From the NCBI RefSeq assembly GCF_026340565.1, contig NZ_JAPEPB010000001.1, forward strand, positions 4,378,501 to 4,442,500: a DNA stretch of 64,000 nt, read 5' to 3'. Below, one piece after another: positions 43,601 through 49,990 of the stretch. Source of the stretch: Kitasatospora sp. NBC_01287. GTDB taxonomy: Bacteria > Actinomycetota > Actinomycetes > Streptomycetales > Streptomycetaceae. Below the pieces are notes generated by a model. That model saw only the letters and a list, made by a program, of their open reading frames with translations. It was not told the origin of the DNA and did not search any database. Position numbers and translations under genes: made by a program. Each line of letters begins with the position of its first letter. Within the stretch, counting starts at the first letter, position 1.

Positions 43601-45626
43601 TGAATCCGAACGTGTTCATCGGAAAGGTGTTGGGATTGCTGAAACTCACCGTGTAAGTGACCGTTTCGCCCGGCTGCACCTTACCCGGCGTCACCGTCTT
43701 CGACGACGTCAACGCCGCCACCTTGTCCGGGCGGAACCCGCTGTAGAGGCTGTAGGTCTTGGACGTACCCGGGGCCAGCGAATACGGCCACGAGATCCCC
43801 ATCCCACTGTCGAGCTCCGTCGTGCAATCACACGTGTTGGGCAGTGGTTTGCCGGTCGACGCCGGGTCCCTGACCTTGCTGAGAGCCCCCTCGGCATACG
43901 AGCTTCCGGCGGTGAGCGGCACGAGCAGCATCGCCTGCCCGGTGCCGTCGACCTTCTGCACGCACGCGATGCCGTTGCCCATCCCCGGCGCCGCGGGCAG
44001 CACCGCGCCGAAACTCCTGTCGACTCCCGCCAGAAGGCAGTCGCCGCCCCGGTACAGATTGCCCGCCTGCGCGGAGGCGCTTCTGTTGGTGACCGTGATG
44101 TCCACCCGGAAGCCGTTCTCGCCATTGACGTATGTCTCCGTCTGCGACAGACGCAGCGCGCCGGACCCGACCGAGAACACCGTCGTCATCGTGAACGGGT
44201 CGGCCGAGGTGCCCGAGCCGGTGGTCGGCGTCTGGCTGACAGCACTCGGCGCGGTCGCGCTGTTGAAGAAGGCTCCCGCCCAGAGGGAGCTCCCCGTACT
44301 GATGGCCGTGGCGCAGCTCTGAGGGCTGCCGTAGAACTGCGCCACGCTGTTGAAGAACGCCTGGCACGCGCCGGTCGGCGAGGTCTGGATCTGTGTCACC
44401 GGCTTGCCCGTGATGGTGCCGGTGGCGACCACCGTGACCGAGACACTGTCCGTGACGGGCTGGTTCCCGGTGGACGTCTGGGTCGCGGTATAGACCACGT
44501 TGGTGCCCGTCGACTGGCCCGAGGCCAGGATCGTCCAGGTACCGTCGGCCGCGACGGTCGCCGTGCCGACGGTCGTCGTGCCGCGCGTGAGCGTCACCGT
44601 GGACTTCGGCAGACCGGTTCCGCTGAACTCGGTGCTCGTCCCGATGGTGTCGCCGTTCTTCGCCGAGACGATGTCCACCGGCGTGATCGACCACTCCACG
44701 ACCACCGCGCCGCCCGTCTTCGGGGCACCGTACTTGTCGCTGTCGTAGAACGGGTCGTCCGTCCCGCCGGCGGTCTGCCCCGCCCCCGCGGTGGTGGTGC
44801 CGTCCGGGACCTTGCCGGTGTCCACGAAGCCACTGCCGCCGCCACCGCCCGCGCCGCTCTGCGTCACGATGCCGGCGTCACCGCCCGCGCCACCGGCATA
44901 GCCGGCTCCCCCGCCGCCGCCGGCGTTGCTGGTGGCGATGTTCCCGTCCGTTCCGCCCGCACCGCCGGCCCCGGTCGGCTGCGCAGTCCCCGCCTTGCCC
45001 GAGAGGGTGCCTGCGCTCCCTGCCGCGCCTCCGACGGCTCCGGTCGCACCGGCACCGCCCTTGGCAGCCGCAGCGCCGCCACCATCGCTGCCGTTCGCAC
45101 CGTTCGCGCCACCACCGGCCCCGCCGTTACCCCCCGCGACCGCCGCGATCCCCCGGCCGCCGCCACCCCCGCCCCCTGCGACCAGCAGCAACGCCCCGGA
45201 CGCGTCCTTCACCCAGGCCGCACCACCGCCGGTCCCCGCGTTGAAGGCCCCGCCGCCCCCTGCGGGCACGTTGATCGAATACGACGACGCCACCGGCGCC
45301 GAGACGGTCCCCTGGGTGTAGCCACCGCCGCCCCCGAACCCGACCCCGGTGCTGCCGGCCGAGTTGCCACCGCCGCCGCCCCACAGATGGAACCGCACCG
45401 CGGGCGTCCCAGCCGGCGGCGTGAACGTCTGCGGGGAAGCGCCGGTCCGGAAGACCTGGCACTGGTTGAAGCCCGGCGTCTTCGCCGTACAGGTGCCCGC
45501 CGCGGCACGCGGCTGAGACGCGGGGGGAACCGCGGGGGCCACCGCTGAGGACGAGAACGGCGCCACGGCCGAGACCAGAAAGCAGGCCACCGCCATCGCG
45601 GTCAGACGCTTCAACCTGTCGAGCAT
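31644..45626 (-). CDS. Giant exported DUF11-repeat surface protein with LPDTG tail
   Basis: The product has 4660 residues. Residues 1-45 form a signal peptide (MLDRLKRLTAMAVACFLVSA, then an Ala-rich cleavage region). A Gly-rich segment follows (about 70-310, WGGGGGNSAG ... GGGGGGRGIAAVAG). After an Ig-like adhesin module (VDIVSAKNGDTIGTSTEFSG) comes an all-beta region, then from about residue 640 to 4550 roughly 28 DUF11 domains of the type SADLSITKKAEGT...VYDITVTNGG...DVLPAGL...CGPLATL...GDGSDIRNQASV. The central ones are separated by GLPGPGPGPNPPLKP linkers. The end is IPLPDTGAG, a hydrophobic helix and RRRRRRA, a sortase-type anchor. It should be a long cell-wall stalk or adhesin. No catalytic domain is seen. 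Confidence 0.93.
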   Translation of the reverse strand: MLDRLKRLTAMAVACFLVSAVAPFSSSAVAPAVPPASQPRAAAGTCTAKTPGFNQCQVFRTGASPQTFTPPAGTPAVRFHLWGGGGGNSAGSTGVGFGGGGGYTQGTVSAPVASSYSINVPAGGGGAFNAGTGGGAAWVKDASGALLLVAGGGGGGGRGIAAVAGGNGGAGGGANGANGSDGGGAAAAKGGAGATGAVGGAAGSAGTLSGKAGTAQPTGAGGAGGTDGNIATSNAGGGGGAGYAGGAGGDAGIVTQSGAGGGGGSGFVDTGKVPDGTTTAGAGQTAGGTDDPFYDSDKYGAPKTGGAVVVEWSITPVDIVSAKNGDTIGTSTEFSGTGLPKSTVTLTRGTTTVGTATVAADGTWTILASGQSTGTNVVYTATQTSTGNQPVTDSVSVTVVATGTITGKPVTQIQTSPTGACQAFFNSVAQFYGSPQSCATAISTGSSLWAGAFFNSATAPSAVSQTPTTGSGTSADPFTMTTVFSVGSGALRLSQTETYVNGENGFRVDITVTNRSASAQAGNLYRGGDCLLAGVDRSFGAVLPAAPGMGNGIACVQKVDGTGQAMLLVPLTAGSSYAEGALSKVRDPASTGKPLPNTCDCTTELDSGMGISWPYSLAPGTSKTYSLYSGFRPDKVAALTSSKTVTPGKVQPGETVTYTVSFSNPNTFPMNTFGFTDTLDPRLDYVPGSTSGSGTSSGLHEPTVTGSKVAWGGFFTLAKGPDPGKTPDPASVFTFTFQAKVKDTATLGTATNDFSGDGIAPLSQVAPVLIAPLADLTVTKSVDKPSVLTGGQAVFTLTARNDGPNAAANVVLTDKLPTGLTYVSDDSGGKYDKTAGTWTVGALAKGATATLKITVKGTTEGDYVNAVTALTSDTTNTKPLCADATDPSTCPNAKLSVRSSDLVMTAATAPNPVAPGGTSVATLTVTNNGPSTTASPATVTFTLPQRTTPGSPLPAGCVAAADGKSVTCTVPAGLAKGAKTDLPVPLVVASNAPLATALTGGSVVVASADDLNTANNTAAVPLSTTARASNDLAMSVTAPTAPVIPGTTTTVTGTVTNGGPSDTTSVSAVTFTLPGSTTAAATQPSGCTVAADKKSVTCTIPAGLKNGAAASFAISVVVDSAAPLGATLSGGSAAVVNSEDPLATNNVVNFQLTTTAAASADLSITKKAEGTGSVVPGGNLVYDIVVANAGPSQATNVIVTDALPVALNFVSSDSGCTASGQTVTCGPVATLNAGATKTIRLTVQLDSAYSGDGSDIRNQASVKSDAADPNMANNTSDASTGGLPGPGPGPNPPLKASADLSIAKKAEGTTAVAPGQSFVYDLTVTNGGLSQAKNVTVTDVLPAGLLFQPSAGCTASGQTVTCGPLATLDAGQAQVFKVAVQLDPAYAGDGSDIRNQASVKSDTADPNMANNTSDASTGGLPGPGPGPNPPAKPSADLSIIKKAEGTTAVAPGQTFIYDITVTNGGPSQAKNVTVTDALPAGLIFQPSAGCSASGRTVTCGPAATLGVGKTQVFKVTVQLDPAYAGDGSDIRNQASVKSDTADPDTSNNTSDASTGGLPGPGPGPNPPLKPSADLSITKKAEGATAVAPGQSFVYDLTVANGGPSQAKNVVVTDTLQKELKFVSSADGCTAADQIVTCGPLATLDAGKTQVYRITVLLDPAYAGDGSDIRNQASVKSDTADPDRSNNTSDASTGGLPGPGPGPNPPLRPSADLSVTKKAEGTSSVAPGQSFVYDVTVANGGPSQAKNVTVTDVLPAGLIFQPSAGCTASGQTVTCGPLATLDAGQAQVFKVTVQLDQAYAGDGSDIRNQASVKSDTADPNMANNTSDAATGGLPGPNPGPNPPLKPSADLSITKKAEGTSSVAPGQSFVYDLTVTNGGLSQAKNVTVTDVLPAGLLFQPSAGCSASGQTVTCGPLATLNVGQAQVFKVAVQLDPAYAGDGSDIRNQASVKSDTADPDLSNNTSDASTGGLPGPGPGPNPPLKPSADLSITKKAEGTSSVAPGQSFVYDVTVANAGPSQAKNVTVTDALPAGLLFQPSAGCTASDQTVTCGPAATLDAGQAQVFKVAVQLDPAYAGDGSDIKNQASVKSDTADPNMANNTSDAATGGLPGPGPGPNPPLKPSADLSITKKAEGTSSVAPGQTFVYDVTVANAGPSQAKNVVVTDALPAALKFVSSDAGCTAAAQSVTCGPIATVNVGATSTIRLTVQLDPAYSGDGSDIRNQASVKSDTADPSTANNTSDASTGGLPGPNPGPNPPLKPSADLSITKKAEGTTAVAPGQSFSYDITVTNGGLSQAKNVTVTDVLPAGLLFQPSAGCSASGQTVTCGPLATLDVGQAQVFKVTVQLDQAYAGDGSDIRNQASVKSDTADPDLVNNTSDATTGGLPGPGPGPNPPAPAKADLGITKAPVGTTAVAPGEMFEYQLTVANTGPSQAKNVVVTDTLQKELKFVSSTDGCAVAGQVVTCTGPAALDSAATKTYKIKVQLDPAYAGDGSDIRNQASVKSDTADPNMANNTSDASTGGLPGPGPGPNPPLKPSADLSVAKKAEGATGIAPGQMFVYDVTVANAGPSQAKNVVVTDVLPAALKFVSSDAGCTAAAQSVTCGPIATVNVGAMSIIRLTVQLDPAYAGDGSDIRNQASVKSDTADPDLSNNTSDASTGGLPGPNPGPNPPLKPSADLSITKKAEGTTAVAPGQSFVYDITVTNGGLSQAKNVTVTDVLPAGLIFQPSAGCTASGQTVTCGPATTLDVGQARVFKVTVQLDPAYAGDGSDIRNQASVKSDTADPDLSNNTSDASTGGLPGPGPGPNPPLKPSADLSITKKAEGTTAVAPGQSFVYDVTVANAGPSQAKNVTVTDVLPAGLIFQPSAGCTASGQTVTCGPAAALDVGQTQVFKLTVQLDPAYAGDGSDIRNQASARSDTADPNMANNTSDASTGGLPGPGPGPNPPLKPSADLSITKKAEGTGSVVPGGTLVYDITVANAGPSQAKNVVVTDVLPAALKFVSSDAGCTAAAQSVTCGPIATVNVGATSTIRLAVQLDPAYSGDGSDIRNQASVKSDTADPDTANNTSDASTGGLPGPGPGPNPPLKPSADLSITKKAEGTTAVAPGQTFVYDITVTNGGLSQAKNVTVTDVLPAGLIFQPSANCSASGQTVTCGPLATLDVGQAQVFKVTVQLDPAYAGDGSDIRNQASVKSDTADPDLSNNTSDASTGGLPGPGPGPNPPLKPSADLSITKKAEGATAVAPGQTFVYDITLSNAGPSQAKNVTVTDVLPAGLIFQPSANCSASGQTVTCGPAATLDVGQAQVFKVTVQLDPAYAGDGSDIRNQASVKSDTTDPNTANNTSDASTGGLPGPGPGPNPPLKPSADLAITKKPASTVPVPPGGTFDYAITVTNSGPSLAKAVVMTDTLPAHLSFVSASDGCTASGQAVTCPALPTLAAQATHVYTVKVMLDPDYTGDGSDIRNQASVQSDTADPDLSNNISDASTGGLPGPNPGPNPAPNPPAPPSADLAITKKAVGTAPVAPGGEFEYEVVVTNNGPSPAKNVNVTDNLPSALTFVSGAGCASQDSKTVTCGPVVSLAPKATQAYRIKVMLDPHYTGDGSDIRNQASVKSDTADPDLSNNTSDASTGGLPGPGPGPNPPTPPSADLAITKAPEGTTAVPPGGTFTYDLTVTDHGPSPAKNVRVTDALPQALKFVSSPDGCAASGQNVSCGPVGEMLNAAVTVFRIVVQLDPAYAGDGSEIKNTASVTNDVADPDPSNNTSDASTGHLPGPGPGPFPPAKPSADLAITKAPVGTTAVSPGETFDYELAVTNNGPSVARNVVVTDALQNALVLVSSPDGCTAAGQRVTCPTVPVIAAKETKKFTIKVRLDPAYSGDGSDIRNQASVTSDTADPDLSNNTSDASTGHLPGPTPPGPVPPTPGPKKADLAITKKPVGTAPVAPGTDFDYAVTVTDNGPSQAANVVVTDMLPAPLAFVSSPDGCTAAGTPYSGSEKVTCPTLATLEVKGQKTFTIRVKLADVYSGDGSDIRNQASVTSDTADPDLSNNTSNASTGGLPGPNPGPNPPAKPFADLALTKTGIGTGAKVPPGGTFVYDLKVTNNGPSTARNAVVADLLPKQLRYVSSDLAACTASGVPYSGQEKVTCSLGDLGNGAVEELRITVRIDPAFRPAGSGQAPEIVNTATVASDSADPNQANNSASASGVPGGIDEPVTDLAVTKEFDPKTPGPVSPGETYSYLITITNLGPSEAARSYRVVDTLPAGLAVVGYTNADTGRQLDCAVNGLVRDCLVGDRLAVGQKVVTRMTVRLGPDYAGDGSDIANSVVVSAGDADPNERNNTDSVTGLPDPACEDPKASPAAPGCPGKPGKPKSTLVVSTDNQHDEKYPGEIRQLAFEVINLGPSTLRDPAVLTVRVPDHLRGPNEQLPPECTANQENTLITCRIPAGLKPQGKYSTGELRFPVDPLALGGETVTGTETVSYQGPEGQAQATGNWTTYIKPRQAGLVVTKTAVPPVNGGPVSVSNPFDYVITVTNKGPSAARNVFVTDPLPKALVFAGSATGCRAAGQVVTCPVHDPLLSGATVTERISAKLSPSYRGDGTDIFNTATVHSDTPNPLPDTNPDGTGGLDGIKVITEIPLPDTGAGDLPVELGWAVLLTGVGAGTYVVVRRRRRRA
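35560..41760 (-). repeat. Array of near-identical DUF11 coding units, 411-414 bp each
   Basis: The conserved linker encoding PSADLSITKK recurs at 35962, 36373, 36787, 37198, 37609 and 38023 (plus-strand positions) and onward, a strict 411 or 414 bp period (137-138 residues). About 15 units are highly alike, while the outer modules (31.9-35.5 kb and 42-43.7 kb) are divergent. Two module classes, 'VTNGGLSQAKNVTVTDVLPAGLLFQPSAGC' and 'VANAGPSQAKNVVVTDALPAALKFVSSDAGC', alternate irregularly, implying recombination between units. Confidence 0.85.
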
Positions 45627-46204
45627 CGACTTCCCGTTCTGTCCACATCAGGGCATTAACTGACTTTCTAAATATGAGAGCCCTATAGGACGCAGATATC
45701 GCCGGACACCCCAGGGCGGCGCGATGATCAGCAAAGATGAACCCGTTCAGCGCATCAGTGCGCTGATATGACGACTAGTCAGGTCAGTGCCCCGCGGGCC
45801 GCGGGCCGGCGAGACAACGCCGCAGCAGGACACCGACACACTGGATCTCTCACGGCACTGACCGATGCCCGGCGCAGAGAACGCCGGCGGTGCAGACGCG
45901 TTCAGGGCGCCGACCGGGATTCCGTCTGCTGACTACCCGTCAGGAACGTGCCCTGCGAGCGCAGGGCCGTGCCGCGGGCGTGCGACCGCTTCCCGGCGAG
46001 CAGGCCTCGAGGGCAGCTCGGCGCGTCACCCGGGACTCGGGTGGGTGGTGCCTCCGGGCCCCGGGCCGCCCTGTCCTGGATGTCGAAGGCGCGCAGGCGC
46101 CGCGCGAAGTGCCGCGCCTGCGCGGACCCGGCCGCGCACAGCGCCCGGCGGACCTGTACCCCCACGGACCGCCGATGGCGGCCGCCCCTCCGGCCGGCCC
46201 AGGA
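45627..46204. other. Intergenic region upstream of the giant gene
   Basis: This 578-base gap has no credible gene. The part nearest the giant gene (45655-45700) is AT-rich and contains, on the minus strand, CCTATAGGG and CATATTTAG, likely promoter elements. A GCGCAGGCGC/GCGCCTGCGC hairpin at 46091-46123 could end the transcript of the next gene. Confidence 0.4.
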
Positions 46205-46984
46205 CTAGGCGGCAGCGGACCTACCGCGCCGGCGGACGACCGTCCGGACGGCGACGAGCCCCGCGAGGAGTGCCGCAGCGGCTACGGCCCACGGCCACCC
46301 GCCGGCGAGCCGGCCGGACCAGCTGCCATGCCCGGCGGCCAACCGCGGGTTGACCTGGACCCTGCCCGAGTCGGAGGCGCAGCTCAGCAGGAGACCGGTG
46401 TCGCCCCGCTGGACGCAGGCGGTGCTCGACAGCGTGTCCGCGGAGTGGCGCGCCGTGTCGGAGTTGGGCTGCTGGACCTGGATGCCTTGGGCTCGGGCGG
46501 CGGCGAGTTGGGCGCGGGTACCCAGGTGGCCGGTCACGTGGAGGTCGCGGCTCTGACCGGGATCCAGGTCGATGCCCCACAGGACCTGCGCACCGGTGTT
46601 CTGGCCACCATCGGAGATCGCCGCCGGAAGGACCGCCGCGGACAGCATCTGGGCGACCTGGAGGTGCTCCATGCGGCCGGCGGTGGCGTTGCGAACGGTG
46701 ACGGTGTAGTCGATGTCGGTGCCCTCGGTCAGCGCGGAGCCGGAGTGCCGCACAGTCACCTCCACGGGGTGGGACGTCGCGGCGGGCCCGGTGGCGGAGC
46801 CGCCCGCGCTCGCCGCGGGCTCAGGCTGGGACAGCGCCCTGGCAGCGGAGGAGCGCGGCACAGCCTGAGCGCTCGACGCCGTCACCGCGGAGGCGGTCGG
46901 CGTCACCGACAGCGGCAACGCCACGACTGCAGCGGTCACCGCGGCGGCGCAGGCAAGTCCCGAAGACAGACGCGGACAGTTCAT
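46205..46984 (-). CDS. Small exported DUF11-like membrane-anchored protein
   Basis: The 259-residue product has a clear signal peptide (LACAAAVTAAVVALPLSVTPTASA), one DUF11-like domain (VEVTVRHSGSALTEGTDIDYTVTVRNATAG ... VLPAAI), a Cys pair (STACVQRGDTGLLLSCASDSG), a C-terminal hydrophobic helix (WAVAAAALLAGLVAV) and a basic end RTVVRRRGRSAAA. There is no LPxTG, so it is probably a membrane-anchored relative of the giant protein. GAGGGAG precedes the ATG. Its function is unknown; it may assist or pair with the giant protein transcribed downstream. Confidence 0.75.
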   Translation of the reverse strand: MNCPRLSSGLACAAAVTAAVVALPLSVTPTASAVTASSAQAVPRSSAARALSQPEPAASAGGSATGPAATSHPVEVTVRHSGSALTEGTDIDYTVTVRNATAGRMEHLQVAQMLSAAVLPAAISDGGQNTGAQVLWGIDLDPGQSRDLHVTGHLGTRAQLAAARAQGIQVQQPNSDTARHSADTLSSTACVQRGDTGLLLSCASDSGRVQVNPRLAAGHGSWSGRLAGGWPWAVAAAALLAGLVAVRTVVRRRGRSAAA

Positions 46985-47352
46985 AGGGGCTCCCTCGGAT
47001 ACGGCCTCTCAACACCCACCAACGGGCCGATTGTCCGTTATGCCCCACTTAAAACGCGGGAGGCCGCCCCAGCCGGAACACCCGGCCGTGCCCTACCCCT
47101 CCCGAGCGGCCGGAGCCCGCCCGGACGGCCGGCCAAGGCGGGCTACGGTGCGGGCGGCCACAACGCAGAGTGTCAGCACTTACGGGGAAGTCACGCGATC
47201 GCCGCTTCAGCGCCGCCGATCGGACTCACCATAAGAGCAGCCGAGGTCGTGCTCCCCATATCGCTTACTCACCAATAGAGTTGGCGCCACGGACCGGAGA
47301 CACTCCCGATCGGCCCGGAGCAGGCGCTGGATCACCTTGCAGAATCAGTCCG
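46985..47352. other. Gap between the DUF11-like gene and the left att-like repeat
   Basis: I see no supported gene here. Only short open frames without ribosome sites occur. Confidence 0.4.
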
Positions 47353-47438
47353 GACAACAAGAAAGCCCCAGGCCATTGACCTGGGGCTCTACCTCTGGGC
47401 GGGCGACGAGAATCGAACTCGCGCTATAAGCTTGGGAA
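47353..47438. repeat. Left att-like direct repeat (tRNA-Gly 3' half and terminator)
   Basis: It is identical to 50643-50728 except for three bases, all outside the tRNA portion. It includes a copy of the terminator hairpin AAGCCCCAGG/CCTGGGGCT. Confidence 0.85.
47399..47438 (-). pseudogene. tRNA-Gly 3' fragment
   Basis: The 40 bases reading, on the minus strand, from the anticodon loop (TTCCCAA) through the T-arm (GCGAG TTCGATT CTCGT) to the acceptor 3' strand CGCCCGC are identical to the intact gene at 50688-50758. The 5' half is absent, so it cannot form a tRNA. Confidence 0.85.
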
Positions 47439-47472
47439 TCTCGAACGCTTGGACCGTCAACTGCTAAACCCT

Positions 47473-47601
47473 TTAGGCAAGTTGTAGTTCGACAAGATGA
47501 CCGATGGCCATACGTTCCTGACCTCTGCCGGCCTCTGCATACCCGCCGTACTTGTGCGCCAGTCGTGCGTCCCAGGCCATGCGGTACCACCACGAGTTCA
47601 C
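47473..47601 (-). CDS. Small ORF, unknown
   Basis: The 42-codon frame begins GTG with AAGGAA six bases upstream and encodes VNSWWYRMAWDARLAHKYGG followed by YAEAGRGQERMAIGHLVELQLA. The good ribosome site and the helical C-terminus are the only support. I do not recognise the family. It lies directly inside the left att-like repeat, where recombination-accessory genes often sit. Confidence 0.35.
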   Translation of the reverse strand: MNSWWYRMAWDARLAHKYGGYAEAGRGQERMAIGHLVELQLA

Positions 47602-47691
47602 CCGAACTTCCTTGGAATGCCGGTTACATGGGTCGGCCCGGGGCAGGACCGTTGGTCTGATGGTCCTGCCCCGGGCTTGGCGGTGTGGTGG

Positions 47692-49974
47692 TTACCCGTC
47701 GTTGGCCTTACGCCTGCGCGTCACCACGATGGTCACCATGCCACCGGCGAGCAGGGTTGCAGCTGCGACCTCTGCCCAGAGGATGTTCACTCCTGTGTCG
47801 GGGAGCGGAGGCTTCGGAGGCGTCGGAGCCGGAGGTGTCGGGACCGGAGGTGTCGGGACCGGAGGCGTCGGAGCCGGAGGTGTCGGAGCCGGAGGCGTCG
47901 GGACCGGAGGCGTCGGAGCCGGAGGTGTCGGAGCCGGAGGTGTCGGCGTGGGAGTCGGCGTCGGTGTCGGCGTGGGCACCGGAGGCGTCGGTGTCGGCGT
48001 GGGCACCGGAGGCGTCGGTGTCGGCGTGGGCACCGGAGGCGTCGGCGTGGGCACCGGAGGCGTCGGTGTCGGCGTGGGAGTCGGCGTGGGAGTCGGCGTC
48101 GGCACCGGAGGCGTCGGCGTCGGTGTCGGGGCGGTCTGTGTGAAGGTCGCGGTCATCGCCGTGTTCTGGTCGAGCGTGAACTGGTACACCGGCGTCGTCG
48201 CAACGATGCCGCGTGTCCTCGGGCTGTTCGCGTCGCTCCAGTTGGCGAAGGTCCAGCCCGGTGCTGCGGTGGCCGTCACCGTCACCGTGGAGCCGCACCC
48301 GTACGGCGCCGGACGGTCGGCCGCAACCGTCCCCCCCTCGGCGGGCTGCGCCCGCAGGGTCAGCGCGCAGTCGACCGGCCCGAAGCGGGCCTCCAGGGTC
48401 GAGTCGGCGTCGACCGGGACGCTCACCGAGGTGCTGGTGGTGGCCGGCTCCAGGGGCTTGCCGTCGAGCGACCAGCCGATCAGCCGGAAGTTCGGGTTTG
48501 GCGTGGCGGTGGCCCGGACCAGCGCCCCCTTGTCGTACGGCCCGGGAACGTCGACCGTCGCGCTACCACCGGTGTCGGGGGTGGGCTTCACCGTCAGGCG
48601 GCAGTAGACGGCCGGGACCTTCTCCGGCTGCATCGCCGCCACGACCGGCGCATTCCTACGGACCACCCGCACCGCGTCGGAGGGCTGGGCCGCAGAATCC
48701 GGCGCGCCCAGTGGCTCGCCCTCGTAGGTCGCGGTGGCGTCGGAGTAGCGGTTGATCCGCCGGCACCCGTCGCAGCCGTCGTCGTAGGCCATGATGGTGC
48801 GCCACTTCTTACTCGGCGCGATCCAGCCGTGGGCGTGCGGATACTTGCCCGGCGCCGGCTCAGCCACCCAGTCGTGGTCCAGGCCGAGGTTGTGGCCCAG
48901 TTCGTGCCCGAGCGTGAAGTTCGAGACGGCGTTGACGTTCATCATCAGGAACATGCGCTTGCCGCTGGAGGGCTTCGGGTCCTCCACCCAGGATCCGGTG
49001 CCCACCCCGACGCTCTGGAACACCGCGACATCGTCCACCGAGTACTTGGTCCACAGCTCGTTGTCCGACGCCCATTTCCGGTACTCCGCGGTCTCCTTGG
49101 GATTCTCGGCCGGGAGCCCGGGCTCGTCGTCGGCCGGACCGAGGTAGACCAGTCGGACCCGCAGGACCAGCCCGCTGTTGATGAACCCCCGGTTGGTCAG
49201 GTCCACACCCAGCTTCGCCTGGACCTTGACCTTGTCCTCGCCACCGGCCTTGGCCACGGCCCCCTTGGTGTAGAAGATGGCCATGTCGATGGTGTTGACG
49301 TCCTTGGCACCCTCGCAGTCGGCCGACGGGTCGTCGCGCACGGACGGCTTCGCCGCGGTAGCCCCGGGACCGGGCCCCGCTGCGGACGGGTCGTCCGGCG
49401 GAACGACCTCCTCGTCCGACTGACCCGGCACCTCCTCGCTGAACGCCGGGTTGAGCTCCTCCACGCGCACCGTCCCCGGTGACGTCGATGCCAGGGCATA
49501 GATGCGACCGCCGGTGGAGATCTGCCCGGCCACCTGAGCCGAGGCCGGGTCCGTGCACAGGGCGTCGAAGTGGAAGTCGGCGGACCCGTCCGCATCCCCC
49601 TTCACCTGCGCCGCCCAGTCGACCTCGCCCGCAGGACCCGGCCGCACCTCGCCCCCGGTCAGGTCCACCGCGACATCGGGGAACAGCCTCAGCGTGGTCT
49701 CCGGGCTCTTCTCCGCGACGTGCTCCGGGTCGCACAGAAGCGACCGGACCTCCCCGAGACGCCAGCGGATGTCCGCCGACCGCAGCACGCGCTGCCCGTC
49801 AGCGGAGCGGCCCGCCGCAGAACCCGCCATGACCGCCCCCGCCGGAGCCTGGCGCACGGCACCTGCCCAGCCCACGGACGACGACGGCACAACCGCAGCC
49901 GTCAGGGCCAACGTTGTCAGCACCAACAGACCCGGCACTGTGACGGAGCGCTTCACGCCACGAGATGGTCGCAT
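47692..49974 (-). CDS. Exported, LPDTG-anchored zinc metalloprotease (metzincin-like)
   Basis: The 760-residue product has a signal peptide (VPGLLVLTTLALTAAVV), a pro-like region, and a reprolysin-like catalytic domain with FTLGHELGHNLGLDHDW (HExxHxxGxxHD zinc site) followed by the Met-turn WRTIMAYDDGC. Two InlB-B-repeat-like modules follow (LTVKPTPDTGGSATVDVPGP and LTLRAQPAEGGTVAADRPAP). A PTPTPPVPTP/APTPP linker of about 100 residues acts as a wall-spanning stalk, and the end is PLPDTGVN, a hydrophobic helix and RRRKANDG. It should be sortase-attached and cleave extracellular proteins. ATG 49974 is chosen; a GTG at VKRSVTV is an alternative. No strong ribosome site is seen. Confidence 0.88.
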   Translation of the reverse strand: MRPSRGVKRSVTVPGLLVLTTLALTAAVVPSSSVGWAGAVRQAPAGAVMAGSAAGRSADGQRVLRSADIRWRLGEVRSLLCDPEHVAEKSPETTLRLFPDVAVDLTGGEVRPGPAGEVDWAAQVKGDADGSADFHFDALCTDPASAQVAGQISTGGRIYALASTSPGTVRVEELNPAFSEEVPGQSDEEVVPPDDPSAAGPGPGATAAKPSVRDDPSADCEGAKDVNTIDMAIFYTKGAVAKAGGEDKVKVQAKLGVDLTNRGFINSGLVLRVRLVYLGPADDEPGLPAENPKETAEYRKWASDNELWTKYSVDDVAVFQSVGVGTGSWVEDPKPSSGKRMFLMMNVNAVSNFTLGHELGHNLGLDHDWVAEPAPGKYPHAHGWIAPSKKWRTIMAYDDGCDGCRRINRYSDATATYEGEPLGAPDSAAQPSDAVRVVRRNAPVVAAMQPEKVPAVYCRLTVKPTPDTGGSATVDVPGPYDKGALVRATATPNPNFRLIGWSLDGKPLEPATTSTSVSVPVDADSTLEARFGPVDCALTLRAQPAEGGTVAADRPAPYGCGSTVTVTATAAPGWTFANWSDANSPRTRGIVATTPVYQFTLDQNTAMTATFTQTAPTPTPTPPVPTPTPTPTPTPTPTPPVPTPTPPVPTPTPTPPVPTPTPTPPVPTPTPTPTPTPTPPAPTPPAPTPPVPTPPAPTPPAPTPPVPTPPVPTPPAPTPPKPPLPDTGVNILWAEVAAATLLAGGMVTIVVTRRRKANDG

Positions 49975-49990
49975 GTCACATAGAACTAAC

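Noticed and set aside
38187..45548. A 2453-codon open frame on the plus strand opposite the giant DUF11 gene
   Set aside because: It mirrors the repeats in an antisense frame, is extremely Arg-rich (RRRIRTRTRTRQTT) and has no ribosome site or domain. High GC and repeats keep stop codons out.
45902..46165. Small minus-strand frames in the gap between the giant gene and the DUF11-like gene
   Set aside because: Arg/Ala-rich shadows without ribosome sites; a GC hairpin lies within them.
47810..48130. Short GGAGGCGTCGG/GGTGTCGG repeats considered as a regulatory or satellite array
   Set aside because: They encode the PTPTPPVPTP wall-spanning linker of the metalloprotease in frame.
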